This document shows, piece after piece, positions 17,646-27,700 of a DNA stretch of 64,000 nucleotides (the first letter of the stretch is position 1; each line of letters starts with the position of its first letter). Below the pieces are notes generated by a model. It had not been told where the DNA came from, did no database searches, and worked only from the letters and a program-made list of their open reading frames with translations. Location: contig JAEWIS010000038.1 of assembly GCA_023386955.1 (NCBI GenBank), forward strand, positions 372,001-436,000, written 5' to 3'. The position numbers and the translations under genes were made by a program. This DNA comes from Bacillota bacterium (GTDB taxonomy: Bacteria; Bacillota; Bacilli; Paenibacillales; NBRC-103111).

Positions 17646-17961
17646 GGTCTTGCTTTAAGGTTTTAACCCCTGAGCTTTCACGCGGCAGCGTGGAGGCGGC
17701 TCCTACACCCCCACCCCCTCCAACCCCGCCACCGCCGCTCCCTCCACGGGCACCACGTACAGGAAGAACACCCACCTAAAGCGGACAGCCCGGAGAAAAC
17801 GCGGATCACGCGTCTTCTCCGGGCTGTGTAAGCGACTCCCCCGCCACCCGCCGCTTCAACGACGGCCCCGCCCCTCAACCGCAAGCCTTGCCGGGGTCTT
17901 GGGGCGGCCAGCGCCCAAGTCTCCCCCTTTGGCGAAAGGGGGAAGGGGGGATTCGAAATCA
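17646..17961. other. GC-rich intergenic stretch 3' of pnp with strong hairpins
   Basis: Contains no credible gene. It holds a CACGC/GCGTG hairpin (17679-17692), a 13-bp perfect stem ACAGCCCGGAGAA/TTCTCCGGGCTGT (17785-17827), and CCCCCTTT/AAAGGGGG with a 4-nt loop (17923-17942) just 3' of pnp. None is followed by a clear T tract on the minus strand. The sequence between looks like an interspersed intergenic repeat. Confidence 0.5.
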
Positions 17962-20040
17962 TTAAGCCATTGTAGCCTTCCTCGACAGATTCACTCTGCC
18001 TTGGTTGTCAATCTCGGTAACCTTAACCGTGATCTTGTCACCCACATTCACCACGTCCTCCACCTTAGCTACACGCTCTGTGGACAGCTGGGAAATATGG
18101 ACAAGACCTTCCTTGCCCGGCAGCACCTCAACGAATGCGCCGAACTTCTCCACGCGCTTCACGGTGCCCAGGTAGGTTTCACCCACCACAACCTCGCGGA
18201 CGATGCTTTCGATGATCTCACGGGCACGCTCGTTGGCCGCTTGATTGCTGGAAGCAATAAAGATGCTGCCGTCCTGCTCGATGTCGATCTTAACGCCGGT
18301 TTCCTCGATGATCTTGTTGATCACCTTGCCGCCTGCACCGATAACCTCACGGATCTTATCCGGGTGAATAGACATGGTGATGATCTTAGGCGCATATTGC
18401 GACAGCTCCTTGCGGGGCTTGTCGATAGTGGCCAGCATCTTTTCCATGATGAACATCCGGCCCTTGTAAGCTTGCTGGAGGGCTTCCTTCAGAATGCTGC
18501 GGTCGATGCCGTCGATCTTAATATCCATCTGAATGGCGGTTACACCCTTGGCAGTACCGGCTACCTTAAAGTCCATGTCGCCCAGGTGGTCTTCCATGCC
18601 TTGAATGTCAGTCAGAATGGAAACATGCTCCCCATCCTTAATCAGACCCATAGCCACACCGGCAACAGGAGCCTTAATCGGTACGCCTGCGTCCATCAAA
18701 GCCATGGTGCTGGCGCAAATGGAAGCTTGGGAGGTGGAGCCGTTGGATTCGAGAACCTCGGATACCACACGGATGGTGTACGGGAATTCCTTCTCATCCG
18801 GCAGCACCATTTCCAAAGCGCGTTCGCCCAAGGCGCCGTGGCCGATTTCGCGGCGTCCCGGCGGACGGAGCGGACGGGCTTCGCCTACGCTGAACGGAGG
18901 GAAGTTGTAGTGGTGCATAAACCGCTTACGTTCTTCCAGATCAATGCCGTCCAGCATTTGCTCGTCGCCGATGGAGCCCAAGGTTGCGATGGAGAGAGCC
19001 TGGGTTTGGCCGCGTGTAAACAAAGCGGAGCCATGTGTACGTGCCAAAAGTGTAGTTTCGCAGGAGATAGGACGGATTTCATCCAAACCACGGCCATCAG
19101 GACGCACCTTATCATGGGTGATCAGGCGGCGGACTTCTTCCTTGACGATATCGTAAAGAACCTCCTTCACGTCGGCAATCTTAGAGGAATCATCCTCATA
19201 CACGGCTTTAAAATGCTCAACGGTTTCCGCATTCACCGCTTCAATCGCTTCCGTACGGGCATGCTTCTCGGCGATACGCACTGCTTGCACCAGCTTTTCC
19301 TGGGCATAAGCGCGCACGTCGCTGTTTACAGTACCGTCAACAGCATGAAGGACAACCTCCATCTTGGGTTTGCCCACTTGCTTGACAAATTCCTCGATGG
19401 CGGCACAAATTTTCTTGATTTCTTCGTGGCCGAACATAATTGCTTCCAGCATCACTTCTTCCGGAAGCTCATGGGCTTCGGCTTCCACCATCATGATGGC
19501 GTCCTTGGTGCCGGCAACCACGAGATACATTTCGCTCTTGGCGGATTGCTCCACCGTGGGGTTAATGACGAACTGTCCGTCAACACGGGCAACAATCACA
19601 CCGCCGATAGGTCCGCTAAACGGAACATCAGAGATAGCCAATGCACAGGAGGTACCGATCATAGCGGTAATTTCAGGAGAATTGTCCTGATCCACACTCA
19701 TAACCAAATTTACGATTTGCACATCATTCCGGAAGCCCTCCGGGAATAACGGACGGATAGGACGGTCAGTCAACCGGCTGGACAGAATCGCCTTCTGGGA
19801 GGGACGTCCTTCGCGCTTGATATAGCCGCCGGGAATTTTGCCGACTGCATACAAACGTTCCTCATAGTTTACCGTTAACGGGAAAAAGTCAAGATCCTTG
19901 GGGTCCTTAGACGCGGTTACCGTACACAATACGGCGGTATCACCATAACGGGCCATAACGGCTCCGTTGGCTTGCTTGGCCAGCTTGCCTGTTTCCAGAA
20001 TAAGCGTGCGGCCGCCGATTTCCAATTTTATTTGCTCCAT
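17962..20040 (-). CDS. pnp: Polyribonucleotide nucleotidyltransferase
   Basis: A phosphorolytic 3'-5' exoribonuclease trimer of mRNA decay and RNA quality control in the cytoplasm. The protein has 692 residues: RNase PH-like core 1 (about 10-230), alpha-helical linker, RNase PH core 2 with the FTRGQTQAL and [11 protein letters not shown] active-site segments, then a KH domain ([20 protein letters not shown]) and an S1 domain ending RKATMA. The ATG at 20040 follows AGGAGG; upstream in-frame codons lack such a site. It follows rpsO in the conserved order, with a hairpin terminator between. Confidence 0.97.
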   Translation of the reverse strand: MEQIKLEIGGRTLILETGKLAKQANGAVMARYGDTAVLCTVTASKDPKDLDFFPLTVNYEERLYAVGKIPGGYIKREGRPSQKAILSSRLTDRPIRPLFPEGFRNDVQIVNLVMSVDQDNSPEITAMIGTSCALAISDVPFSGPIGGVIVARVDGQFVINPTVEQSAKSEMYLVVAGTKDAIMMVEAEAHELPEEVMLEAIMFGHEEIKKICAAIEEFVKQVGKPKMEVVLHAVDGTVNSDVRAYAQEKLVQAVRIAEKHARTEAIEAVNAETVEHFKAVYEDDSSKIADVKEVLYDIVKEEVRRLITHDKVRPDGRGLDEIRPISCETTLLARTHGSALFTRGQTQALSIATLGSIGDEQMLDGIDLEERKRFMHHYNFPPFSVGEARPLRPPGRREIGHGALGERALEMVLPDEKEFPYTIRVVSEVLESNGSTSQASICASTMALMDAGVPIKAPVAGVAMGLIKDGEHVSILTDIQGMEDHLGDMDFKVAGTAKGVTAIQMDIKIDGIDRSILKEALQQAYKGRMFIMEKMLATIDKPRKELSQYAPKIITMSIHPDKIREVIGAGGKVINKIIEETGVKIDIEQDGSIFIASSNQAANERAREIIESIVREVVVGETYLGTVKRVEKFGAFVEVLPGKEGLVHISQLSTERVAKVEDVVNVGDKITVKVTEIDNQGRVNLSRKATMA

Positions 20041-20413
20041 ACCTTGCCTCCTGATCAATTTTGCGCCAGCAGAATCTGGCAATATTCGCTTGCCTTAAGG
20101 CATTCTGAGCTGTCTGTTTCTACATTATGTAACGCCCTGCCTGTCCTTTTTACACCGAAGATCAATAGGACTAGAAACGGACGGCAATGACTGATAATTT
20201 CAACATGTTGTCTAGTATTTCCTTCTTTTTCATGCCTAATCTGGCGAAAATACAGAAAAAGCAACCAATTCTGATCCATGCGTCGGTAACAGCACGGCAA
20301 TCATTGGTTGCTTTCCCATGATCTGCACCGCAGCCTTGGGGCCCGTTAGACGGACGCTGCGGCACCCGCAGTTTAAGCTAACAGCGTATGACAAACGTCA
20401 TAGGCCTCTAACC
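20041..20413. other. rpsO-pnp intergenic region
   Basis: These 373 bp hold the rpsO terminator at 20254-20314 and presumably the pnp promoter and leader. No clear consensus promoter was picked out, and no gene is seen. Confidence 0.5.
20254..20314 (-). terminator. Long-hairpin terminator downstream of rpsO
   Basis: On the minus strand AAGCAACCAAT pairs with ATTGGTTGCTT around a 33-nt loop that can itself pair (CCGTGC/GCATGG), followed by a T run. It ends rpsO transcription or attenuates into pnp. Confidence 0.7.
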
Positions 20414-20683
20414 TTATCTACGAAGACCCAGTTTCTCGATAAGAGCGCTGTAGCGTCTAACATCCTTGTTCTTCAAGTATGCCAACAGGCTACGACGGTG
20501 ACCGACCATCTTCAGAAGACCGCGGCGGGAATGGTGATCCTTCTTATGCACGCGCAAGTGGTTAGTCAGGTTTGTAATGTTTTCCGTAAGGATAGCAATC
20601 TGAACCTCGGGAGATCCGGTATCGGATTCGTGAGTCTTGTGGTCCAGAATCAGTTGGTTCTTGCGTTCTTGTGTCAATGCCAT
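20414..20683 (-). CDS. rpsO: 30S ribosomal protein S15
   Basis: A primary 16S rRNA-binding protein of the small subunit platform. The 89-residue product has the normal length, with the conserved core [19 protein letters not shown] segment (here [18 protein letters not shown]) and the C-terminal [21 protein letters not shown] split over its last helix. The ATG at 20683 follows AGGAGGTG with 7 bp; a GTG at 20692 would lie inside that ribosome site and is rejected. Its own promoter and a structured leader lie upstream, consistent with autoregulation. Confidence 0.98.
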   Translation of the reverse strand: MALTQERKNQLILDHKTHESDTGSPEVQIAILTENITNLTNHLRVHKKDHHSRRGLLKMVGHRRSLLAYLKNKDVRRYSALIEKLGLRR

Positions 20684-20710
20684 CCTATTCACCTCCTTGA
20701 TATAGTAGAT

Positions 20711-20765
20711 ACATCCCCATTAGCCCAGTGACCGCCGGAGCAGCGGGAGACCAAGCTAAGGTTCA
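20711..20765 (-). promoter_or_regulatory. Structured rpsO leader, possible S15 autoregulatory element
   Basis: In the roughly 117-nt leader, CCTTAGC pairs with GCTAATGG (bulged) and encloses a CCGC/GCGG hairpin, a junction-like fold. S15 represses its own mRNA through junction-like leaders in several bacteria, including Geobacillus. The fold here was judged by eye only. Confidence 0.45.
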
Positions 20766-20806
20766 TGATTGACGCCGGAAATATTTGTTTTCAGGCGACA
20801 AGAACC

Positions 20807-20835
20807 AGTATAGCACAAGCCTTGCGTCAAGTAAA
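20807..20835 (-). promoter_or_regulatory. Promoter of rpsO
   Basis: The minus strand has TTTACT, a 17-bp spacer and TATACT preceded by TGC (extended -10). The -35 sits just beyond the ribF stop codon. Confidence 0.65.
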
Positions 20836-20837
20836 TG

Positions 20838-21779
20838 TCAGCTTAGCATTTCTTTTGCCGAAACGATATCCTTGCCGATCTGCGCCACCAATTCTTCCGC
20901 TGAGCCAAACTTCCGCTCATGCCGGATAAAGCCGATAAACCGGATGGACACTTCATCCCCATAGATCTTTTTATTGAAGTCAAATAAATGCGTCTCCAGG
21001 GATATAGCCCCCTCCTTCTTGGCAAAGGTGGGCTTCCAGCCGATATTCATTACTCCGAGATGCCACTGGCCGTCATGCAGGAACCGGACCGCATAGACCC
21101 CTCTTCCGGGAATCACATACCCTTCAGTGGTTTCCACGTTGGCAGTAGGAATGCCGATGGTGCTGCCTCTGCCTTCGCCTGCGACGACCTTACCCGTAAT
21201 GGAATACGGACGCTCCAGAAGCCGGGCCGCCTTTTCCACCTGGCCATTGGCCAGAGATTCCCGGATCAGGGTGCTGCTGACCTTCTCCCCGTTGAGGTGG
21301 TACGGGCTCACCACTTCCACCCCAAACCTTCCCTGGGCAAGCTCCTTCAGCCGCTGCGGGCTGCCTGCCCCCCTGTGGCCGAAGGTAAAGTCAAACCCGA
21401 CCACAACGGATGCCAGTTTGCCGGATACCAGAATATCCTCGACGAACTGCTCAGGGGACAGCTGTGCGAAGCTTTCATCAAACCCCACCAGATAAACCCG
21501 CTTTAATCCCAGAGCTTCGAACAGACGCAATTTATCTTCAATTGGTGTCAAAGAATCCCGGTATTGGGGATGCCCCAGCACCTCACGGGGATGGGGATGA
21601 AAGGTCATCACCGCCGGAGCCAATTCATGGGTTTCGGCGTTCTCGACAGCAGTAAGCAATACCTTGCGATGCCCGGCATGGACCCCGTCAAAATCACCGA
21701 TGGCCATCACCTGAGGGGGACCGGATGCAATGATGCGGGCAATCTCATCAGGGGCTGCCTGTATACGAAATATCTCCAA
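20838..21779 (-). CDS. ribF: Bifunctional riboflavin kinase / FAD synthetase
   Basis: Converts riboflavin to FMN and FMN to FAD. The 313-residue protein has an N-terminal nucleotidyltransferase domain (AIGDFDGVHAGH; later STLIRESLANG) and a C-terminal flavokinase domain (YSITGKVVAGEGRGSTIGIPTAN ... GVYAVRF), the normal bacterial RibF architecture. TTG start with AGGTGG upstream. It follows truB with a short gap, as in the classical nusA-infB operon. No FMN riboswitch is seen. Confidence 0.96.
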   Translation of the reverse strand: MEIFRIQAAPDEIARIIASGPPQVMAIGDFDGVHAGHRKVLLTAVENAETHELAPAVMTFHPHPREVLGHPQYRDSLTPIEDKLRLFEALGLKRVYLVGFDESFAQLSPEQFVEDILVSGKLASVVVGFDFTFGHRGAGSPQRLKELAQGRFGVEVVSPYHLNGEKVSSTLIRESLANGQVEKAARLLERPYSITGKVVAGEGRGSTIGIPTANVETTEGYVIPGRGVYAVRFLHDGQWHLGVMNIGWKPTFAKKEGAISLETHLFDFNKKIYGDEVSIRFIGFIRHERKFGSAEELVAQIGKDIVSAKEMLS

Positions 21780-21809
21780 CTCTCTCCACCTGCCTATAGA
21801 ACCGGTTCA

Positions 21810-22757
21810 TCAAGCCTCCGGCAAAAACACCTTCTCTGCCGCCAGCGTCCGGTCGTCCTCCTCCAGCCTGAACAGGCCGAGGAAGTCCGCTCCGGGTCCG
21901 TACACCCGCTTAAGCCTGCGCATCTGCAGAGGCAGCTCCATGTCCGGCTGTTTGGCGGCTTCGTCCGCTGCTAAACGGATTTTTTTGCCCTGGCGGGCAT
22001 GAACCGCCGCCTCTCCTCCAACCTCGACGGCTGGAAAAAAGGAAATTGCCTGGTCAGCGGGAATCAGCCATTGGGCCAAAGCCCCGTCCCCGTGCTGCTT
22101 GGCCTCGGCCAGCTCCTCAAGAGTGACGCACTGCGCCCGGGTCAAACCGCCTGTTCCGGTTCTGACCAGCTCTGCCATAACCGCCGGATAACCCAGAGCC
22201 CGTCCGATATCGGAGCACAGGGTGCGGATATACGTGCCTTTGGAGCAGCGGACCCGGAACACAATCTCCGGCTCCGATACATCCAGCTTGACCGATAGGA
22301 TATGTATGCTGTGGATGGTAACCTGCCTGGGCTGGCGCTCCACTACCTCGCCGCCGCGGGCAAGCTCATACAATCGTTTCCCATCCACCTTCACTGCCGA
22401 ATACATCGGGGGAATCTGTTCAATCACACCGGTAAACCGGTCCATAACCTCTTGAATCTGCTGTTCGTTGACCGTCACCTGATCCACGCGTTCAATGACG
22501 CTGCCGGTGAGATCCTCCGTATCCGTGGCCAGCCCGATTACCAGTTTGGCCTCATATTCCTTGGGCATTTCCTGGATATATTCCACCAAACGGGTCGCCC
22601 TGCCCAAGCATAAGGGAAGGACACCGGTTACCATGGGATCCAGGGTGCCCGTGTGTCCAATCCGCTTCATTTTGAGTATGCCACGTGCTTTCGCCACCAC
22701 ATCATGGGATGTAAATTGAACGGGTTTCCAGATGGGCAGAACACCTTCCAAACTCAT
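21810..22757 (-). CDS. truB: tRNA pseudouridine-55 synthase
   Basis: Isomerises U55 in the T-loop of tRNAs. The 315-residue product carries the catalytic aspartate in HTGTLDPMVTGVLPLCLGRATR (motif near residue 40), the KVDGKRLYELARGG substrate loop and a C-terminal PUA-like domain. Its ATG overlaps the nrnA stop (ATGA), indicating coupling. Length and order are typical for Bacillales. Confidence 0.97.
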   Translation of the reverse strand: MSLEGVLPIWKPVQFTSHDVVAKARGILKMKRIGHTGTLDPMVTGVLPLCLGRATRLVEYIQEMPKEYEAKLVIGLATDTEDLTGSVIERVDQVTVNEQQIQEVMDRFTGVIEQIPPMYSAVKVDGKRLYELARGGEVVERQPRQVTIHSIHILSVKLDVSEPEIVFRVRCSKGTYIRTLCSDIGRALGYPAVMAELVRTGTGGLTRAQCVTLEELAEAKQHGDGALAQWLIPADQAISFFPAVEVGGEAAVHARQGKKIRLAADEAAKQPDMELPLQMRRLKRVYGPGADFLGLFRLEEDDRTLAAEKVFLPEA

Positions 22758-23770
22758 GGCAGCCTCCTTTGAATTTCCTGGAGAACCTGCTCCTCGATCT
22801 GGTCAAGCGTTCCCTTAACGGCACAGCCAGCCGCCCGGATATGACCCCCGCCGCCAAAATGCTTGGCCACATCAGCCACATCCACCAATCCGGCGGAGCG
22901 GAAGCTGACCTTCCACTTTTCACCGTCAATCTGTTTGAACAAAAGTCCTACCTCGACGCCTTCAATATTGCGGGGATAATTTACAAGCCCTTCGAGATCG
23001 GCATTCTGGGCATGGGCATCCGCCACATCCTGCAGCGACACGCTCACCCAGGCAATCCGCTTGTCCACGTTAAAGTTCAAGGAGGCAAGCGCCTTTTGCA
23101 GCACCATCACGTGGGATAAGGTTAATTTCTCCAAGAACTGGTCCGCCAGATCATTGCCGTCTACACCATACTCCAGCATTTCGGAGGCAATTTTTAGCAC
23201 GCGGGGAGTGGTATTGGAATACCGGAAGCCTCCCGTGTCGGTCAAAAGCCCGGTATAGATACAGTCCGCAAGCGGCTTCGCCCAGCTGATGGTCAGCAGT
23301 GTAGCCAGATCGTACAGCACCTCCGCCGTAGCGGCGGCATCGGCACGGATCAGGTTGACCCGGCCAAAGCCGTCGTTGGTGGGGTGATGATCGATATTAA
23401 GAATCGGCGTTTCCGTGGTAAACCATTCTTTAACAAGCCCAATCCGCTGGTAATCCGCACAATCGACAGCAATAACACAGTTGAAAGGAGGAAGCGGCTC
23501 AGCGCTGCTCCGCCGGGAATAGTTCAGAATCTCGGCGGATCGGGGCAGCATACCGAACTTAGAGGGAACCTCCCCTTCATTGATTGTGACGAAGGATTTC
23601 CCCAACAGCTGAAGCATCTGGCCAACGGCCAGGGTAGAGCCGATGGCATCCCCGTCAGGGTTCACGTGGGACACCACCAGGAAATGGTCATGCGCCAGAA
23701 TAAAAGCTTTGGCTTCCTCCAGCTGATTCCGGTAGGCGTCAGCAGGCGAAGACAGATTCGGTCCGCTCAT
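22754..23770 (-). CDS. nrnA: DHH-family bifunctional oligoribonuclease/pAp phosphatase
   Basis: Degrades short oligoribonucleotides and 3'-phosphoadenosine 5'-phosphate. The 338-residue protein has DHH motifs ([26 protein letters not shown]) in the first 140 residues and a C-terminal DHHA1 domain ending in [13 protein letters not shown]. NrnA is encoded elsewhere in B. subtilis but follows rbfA in many Firmicutes. It overlaps rbfA and truB by 4 bp each, so the three are tightly coupled. Confidence 0.93.
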   Translation of the reverse strand: MSGPNLSSPADAYRNQLEEAKAFILAHDHFLVVSHVNPDGDAIGSTLAVGQMLQLLGKSFVTINEGEVPSKFGMLPRSAEILNYSRRSSAEPLPPFNCVIAVDCADYQRIGLVKEWFTTETPILNIDHHPTNDGFGRVNLIRADAAATAEVLYDLATLLTISWAKPLADCIYTGLLTDTGGFRYSNTTPRVLKIASEMLEYGVDGNDLADQFLEKLTLSHVMVLQKALASLNFNVDKRIAWVSVSLQDVADAHAQNADLEGLVNYPRNIEGVEVGLLFKQIDGEKWKVSFRSAGLVDVADVAKHFGGGGHIRAAGCAVKGTLDQIEEQVLQEIQRRLP

Positions 23771-24117
23771 GATTCATCCTCTTTGATCCGGTGAATGAGC
23801 TCCTCAATCCGGCTGCCGTAAGCCACCGAGCTGTCGATAAGGAAAATCAACTCGGGAACAATGCGGAGTCTTACCCGTTTGGACAGTTCCGAACGGATAA
23901 AGCCTTTGCCGCGCTCCAGCGCCTTCAGCGTATCCTGGCGTTCCTGATCGGAACCAAGAACGCTCAAGTATACCTTCGCTTGGGAAAAATCATTGGTTAC
24001 CTCTACACCAGTGATGGTGGTGAAGCCCATCCGCGGATCCTTAAACTCGGTTTGCAGAATGAGGCTTAGTTCCTTCTTGATTTGCTCCCCTACCCGGCCG
24101 GTGCGAATTTTGGCCAT
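23767..24117 (-). CDS. rbfA: Ribosome-binding factor A
   Basis: Binds immature 30S subunits near 16S helix 44/45 and aids maturation, also in cold adaptation. 116 residues, KH-type fold, with [14 protein letters not shown] at the start, [24 protein letters not shown] in the middle and [21 protein letters not shown] near the end, the expected family signatures. It follows infB with a 7-bp gap; ylxP, which separates the two in B. subtilis, is absent here. Confidence 0.96.
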   Translation of the reverse strand: MAKIRTGRVGEQIKKELSLILQTEFKDPRMGFTTITGVEVTNDFSQAKVYLSVLGSDQERQDTLKALERGKGFIRSELSKRVRLRIVPELIFLIDSSVAYGSRIEELIHRIKEDES

Positions 24118-24124
24118 GCCTATT

Positions 24125-27025
24125 TCACCTCTCTACGCTCTCCATGATAAATGCTTCTATAATATCCCCTTCCTTCAGGTCGTTAAACCGGTCAAGGGTA
24201 ATGCCGCATTCGTAACCTTGCGCCACTTCCTTGGCGTCGTCCTTGAAGCGTTTGAGGGAATCCAATTTGCCTTCGTAAACCACGATGCCTTGACGAATCA
24301 GGCGGGCCTCTGCGGAACGGGCGATCTTGCCGCTAATGACCATACAACCCGCAATCGTACCCACCTTGGAAATCTTAAAGGTGTTGCGGACTTCCGCCTG
24401 GCCGATGACACTTTCCTTGAATACAGGGTCCAGAAGGCCCTTCATCGCAGATTCAATTTCTTCAATAACCTTGTAGATAACGCGGTGCTGACGGATATCA
24501 ACCTTCTCCTGCTCTGCCGTTGCAAGAGCAGCAGGTTCAGGACGGACGTTAAAGCCGATGATAATCGCATTGGATGCGGAAGCCAGAATGATGTCAGACT
24601 CGGTGACAGCACCTACGCCTGCATGCAGAATCTTAACCCGCGCGCCTTCCACTTCGATCTTTTCCAGGGAGCCGCGGAGTGCTTCAACAGATCCTTGTAC
24701 GTCGCCCTTGATGATGACGTTGAGATCCTTGATTTCCCCTTCCTTAATCTGCTTGAACAGATCGTCCAGGGTTACCCGGGTATTAGCTCCCATATCGGCT
24801 TGACGCTGGTTGGTAGTACGCTTCTCGGCAATTTCCCGTGCCTTGCGCTCGTCTTCGAAGGCAAGGAACATATCGCCGGCTTGCGGCACTTCTGTCAGAC
24901 CGGTAATTTCCACTGGTGTGGACGGACCGGCTTCCTTCAGACGCTTGCCCTTGTCATTGACCATGGCCCGTACACGGCCGAAGGTGTTCCCGGCGATAAA
25001 GGAGTCGCCCACCTTAAGCGTACCGTTCTGCACGAGTACCCGTGCAACCGGTCCCTTGCCCTTATCCAGCTCGGCTTCGATAACAGTGCCTCTGGCGCGT
25101 TTGTTGGGGTTAGCCTTAAGCTCCTGGACATCCGCTACCAGAAGGATCATTTCAAGAAGGTTTTCCAAACCGATGCGCTGCTTGGCAGAGATACTGGCGA
25201 AAATGGTCTCGCCGCCCCACTCCTCAGGAACCAGTTCGAATTCCATCAATTCCTGCTTAATCCGGTCCGCATTGGCATCCGGCTTATCGATCTTGTTAAC
25301 AGCCACGATAATCGGCACCTTGGCCGCCTTGGCATGGGCAATGGCTTCCTTGGTTTGAGGCATAACACCGTCATCGGCTGCAACTACCAGGATGGTGATA
25401 TCTGTGACCTGGGCGCCGCGGGCACGCATGGATGTGAAGGCTTCATGGCCCGGGGTATCCAGGAAGGTGATCTTCCGGCCGTTGATTTCCGCTTGGTATG
25501 CTCCAATATGCTGGGTAATGCCGCCTGCTTCGCCTTCCGTCACATTGGTATGGCGGATTGCATCCAGCAGGGTGGTTTTACCATGGTCAACGTGGCCCAT
25601 GATGGTGACAACCGGAGGACGCTCCTGCAAATCAGCGGGATCGTCATTTTCTTCCGTTGCTTCGATGTTGGTTTCGTCAACGGGAATCTTCAGTTCCACT
25701 TCCACACCATAATCGGTGGCAAGCAGCTGAATGGTATCCAAATCCAGCTCTTGGTTGATGGTAGCCATCACACCCAAGAACAGGAGCTTCTTAATCAGTT
25801 CGGAGACATCCTTATGCAGCAGCTTGGCGAATTCGCCGACAGTCATGGTGCCGCGGACAATCACCTTCTTGGGGGTATTGTCGATCTTTTCTTTCCTGAC
25901 AACGTTTTGCTGCTGGTTGCGGCCTCTGTTGCCATAACGGTTGTTGCCGCCCCGGTCGTCGGAACGTTTGGGAGCCGGTTTGCCGCGTTTGCCGCTGCCT
26001 ACCTTGGCTGCGCCTGCTGCGGGCAGATCGAGCACAATATCGTCATCCGCCGATACATTGGTTGGTACGCGGATCGGCTTATCCTGTACGGGCTTTCTGG
26101 CTTGATAGTCATTGCGGCCGTGCTCGCCGCGGTTTTTGTCCCGGTCGTTATTTCTGCGGGTAGGAGAGCTGCTGGACACGGGGGCGCCTGCAGATTGCAA
26201 AGCCGATGCCATAGCACCCAGTCCCGGTCCACGGTCATCACGGCGTTGGAAGCCGCCTTGGCCTCCTTGGCCGCCGCTTCCCTGGCCATCACGGCGTTGG
26301 AACCCGCCTTGACCGCCTCCTTGACCGTCACGGCGTTGGAAACCGCCTTGGCCTCCTTGACCACCGCTGCCTTGACCATCACGGCGTTGGTAGCCGCCTT
26401 GGCCTCCTTGACCGCCGCTGCCTTGACCATCACGGCGTTGGTACCCGCCTTGACCTCCTTGACCGCCGCTGCCTTGGCCATCACGGCGCTGGTACCCGCC
26501 TTGACCGCCGCTGCCTTGGCCTTCACGGCGTTGATAGCCGCCTTGGCTGCTGCTGCCTTGGCCTTCACGGCGCTGATAGCCGCCTTGGCTGCTGCTGCTT
26601 TGACCTTCGCGGCGCTCAGCCGGTGCAGATGCAGAAGCTTCCGGTGCACGCGGGGCCGGAGCAGAGCTCTCTTCGGACTGCTGCGGCTTGGAGGCCGTTT
26701 CTGCACTTGCTGCAGGGGATTCGGACTTGGCAGGCTGAGCCTGAACCATAGATGCCTGCTTCTTCTCCGGAGCAGGCGGTGTGGATGCTGCTACATTGCC
26801 TGAAGTTTCCGCCACCCGCTTTGCAGCGGCATTGGCTTTAACGTCACGGAAAAATTGTTCCACGGAGCCGACCATGTTGGGCTCCAGCACACTCATGTGA
26901 TTGTTTACGGTAATTCCCTGTCTTTTTAGAATAGTAATAATCTCCTTACTGCTCATATTTAAAGTTTTGGCGTATTCATAGACTCTCAGTTTATCTTTAT
27001 TATCCTGTTTGTCCTGTTTTGTCAA
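24125..27025 (-). CDS. infB: Translation initiation factor IF-2
   Basis: A GTPase that brings initiator tRNA to the 30S subunit and promotes subunit joining. It has 966 residues, longer than B. subtilis IF-2 (about 716). The N-terminal IF2_N segment ([17 protein letters not shown]) is followed by a low-complexity region with nine Gln/Gly/Arg-rich repeats at about 138-268, a second IF2_N ([18 protein letters not shown]), the G domain ([25 protein letters not shown]) and domains II-IV. The TTG start follows GGAGGTGG and overlaps the ylxQ stop. Confidence 0.97.
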   Translation of the reverse strand: MTKQDKQDNKDKLRVYEYAKTLNMSSKEIITILKRQGITVNNHMSVLEPNMVGSVEQFFRDVKANAAAKRVAETSGNVAASTPPAPEKKQASMVQAQPAKSESPAASAETASKPQQSEESSAPAPRAPEASASAPAERREGQSSSSQGGYQRREGQGSSSQGGYQRREGQGSGGQGGYQRRDGQGSGGQGGQGGYQRRDGQGSGGQGGQGGYQRRDGQGSGGQGGQGGFQRRDGQGGGQGGFQRRDGQGSGGQGGQGGFQRRDDRGPGLGAMASALQSAGAPVSSSSPTRRNNDRDKNRGEHGRNDYQARKPVQDKPIRVPTNVSADDDIVLDLPAAGAAKVGSGKRGKPAPKRSDDRGGNNRYGNRGRNQQQNVVRKEKIDNTPKKVIVRGTMTVGEFAKLLHKDVSELIKKLLFLGVMATINQELDLDTIQLLATDYGVEVELKIPVDETNIEATEENDDPADLQERPPVVTIMGHVDHGKTTLLDAIRHTNVTEGEAGGITQHIGAYQAEINGRKITFLDTPGHEAFTSMRARGAQVTDITILVVAADDGVMPQTKEAIAHAKAAKVPIIVAVNKIDKPDANADRIKQELMEFELVPEEWGGETIFASISAKQRIGLENLLEMILLVADVQELKANPNKRARGTVIEAELDKGKGPVARVLVQNGTLKVGDSFIAGNTFGRVRAMVNDKGKRLKEAGPSTPVEITGLTEVPQAGDMFLAFEDERKAREIAEKRTTNQRQADMGANTRVTLDDLFKQIKEGEIKDLNVIIKGDVQGSVEALRGSLEKIEVEGARVKILHAGVGAVTESDIILASASNAIIIGFNVRPEPAALATAEQEKVDIRQHRVIYKVIEEIESAMKGLLDPVFKESVIGQAEVRNTFKISKVGTIAGCMVISGKIARSAEARLIRQGIVVYEGKLDSLKRFKDDAKEVAQGYECGITLDRFNDLKEGDIIEAFIMESVER
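26222..26614 (-). repeat. Tandem repeats within infB encoding QRR(D/E)GQG...QGG units
   Basis: About nine in-frame units with consensus [14 protein letters not shown] and variants of 12-18 residues; nucleotide copies are nearly identical, so recent unit expansion or contraction is likely. The region is Gly/Gln/Arg-rich, resembling RGG-type RNA-binding tails. Confidence 0.85.
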
Positions 27026-27342
27026 TGTTCTTCCACCTCCGCAGGTTTTGCCAAGCCCTGGGCGATTCTGCCGGCGAATCCGTCATCCGTCACGGCCAGG
27101 ACCACCCGATCAACCTTGCCCACTGCCCCACCAAGCTCAAGACGGGTGCCATACTCCACTAACGGAATCTGGTAATGTGAGCATTTATCCCTGTACTTTT
27201 TCTGCGCATTGGCAGCGGCGTCCACAGCCAGAATCACCAGCTTGGCTTCGCCTGAGCGGACCGCCTTCAACACAGTATCGTCGCCTGCCAGCACTTTTCC
27301 GGCACGCATGGCAAGCCCCAACGTAGACAATGATTTATTCAT
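27022..27342 (-). CDS. ylxQ: YlxQ, L7Ae-like RNA-binding protein
   Basis: A 106-residue L7Ae/L30e-fold protein ([38 protein letters not shown]), predicted to bind kink-turn-type RNA; relatives in B. subtilis bind k-turns in vitro. It overlaps infB (4 bp) and ylxR (8 bp), as in the conserved nusA-ylxR-ylxQ-infB order. The C-terminal 20 residues are variable. The biological role is not settled. Confidence 0.9.
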   Translation of the reverse strand: MNKSLSTLGLAMRAGKVLAGDDTVLKAVRSGEAKLVILAVDAAANAQKKYRDKCSHYQIPLVEYGTRLELGGAVGKVDRVVLAVTDDGFAGRIAQGLAKPAEVEEH

Positions 27343-27646
27343 CTTCAGGCTCCAATTCCTTCAGCGCGTGGAACTCATCCTCTACCCGAATGAAATCCTG
27401 CTCCAACTGGTCATAAATATCCGGGCTTACCGCCTGCTTCAGGGCTCTGTCCAGCGCCTTGCTTTTCTTCGCCAGCTTAAAGCAGGAGGCCTTGCCGCAC
27501 AAGTACGCGCCCCGGCCGGATTTTTTGCCGGATAAGTCTATGAGAATTTGCTCGTCCGGGGTGCGGACGACGCGAATGAGTTCCTTCTTGGCCTTCATCT
27601 CCTGGCAGGCTACACACTTCCGGAGAGGGATTTTCCTAGGTTTCAT
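27335..27646 (-). CDS. rnpM: YlxR family protein (RNase P modulator RnpM)
   Basis: A 103-residue protein of the YlxR/DUF448 family; the B. subtilis member binds RNase P RNA and modulates its activity. Residues 3-75 contain the signature PLRKCVACQEMKAKKELIRVV and GRGAYLCGKASCF. The ATG at 27646 was taken, with GGGTGG upstream; a TTG at 27670 lacks a site. It lies between nusA and ylxQ. An acidic C-terminal extension ([16 protein letters not shown]) is longer than I expect for the family. Confidence 0.92.
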   Translation of the reverse strand: MKPRKIPLRKCVACQEMKAKKELIRVVRTPDEQILIDLSGKKSGRGAYLCGKASCFKLAKKSKALDRALKQAVSPDIYDQLEQDFIRVEDEFHALKELEPEDE

Positions 27647-27700
27647 TGTTCCACCACCCGTTTGCCGCAAAATTCACACTTCCTTGCTCCAGGCCTGCGG

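Noticed and set aside
17678..17962. Small minus-strand frame 3' of pnp, beginning within the pnp stop region
   Set aside because: Runs through hairpins with Gly/Arg-rich translation; looks like a translated intergenic repeat, not a gene.
17899..19749. 616-codon plus-strand frame
   Set aside because: Antisense to pnp, with composition (many His, Asn, Leu) typical of a reverse-frame shadow; no ribosome site or family motif.
20838..24117. FMN riboswitch upstream of ribF or in its operon
   Set aside because: ribF overlaps closely with truB in an operon, leaving only 30 bp upstream; no room for an aptamer.
25999..26706. Minus-strand 235-codon Ala/Lys-rich frame
   Set aside because: Out-of-frame reading of the infB repeat region; repetitive composition follows from the repeats alone.
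23993..26803. 936-codon open frame on the plus strand
   Set aside because: It is exactly antisense to infB, its translation is low-complexity in step with the infB repeats, and infB itself has complete motifs; it is a shadow of a GC-rich gene.
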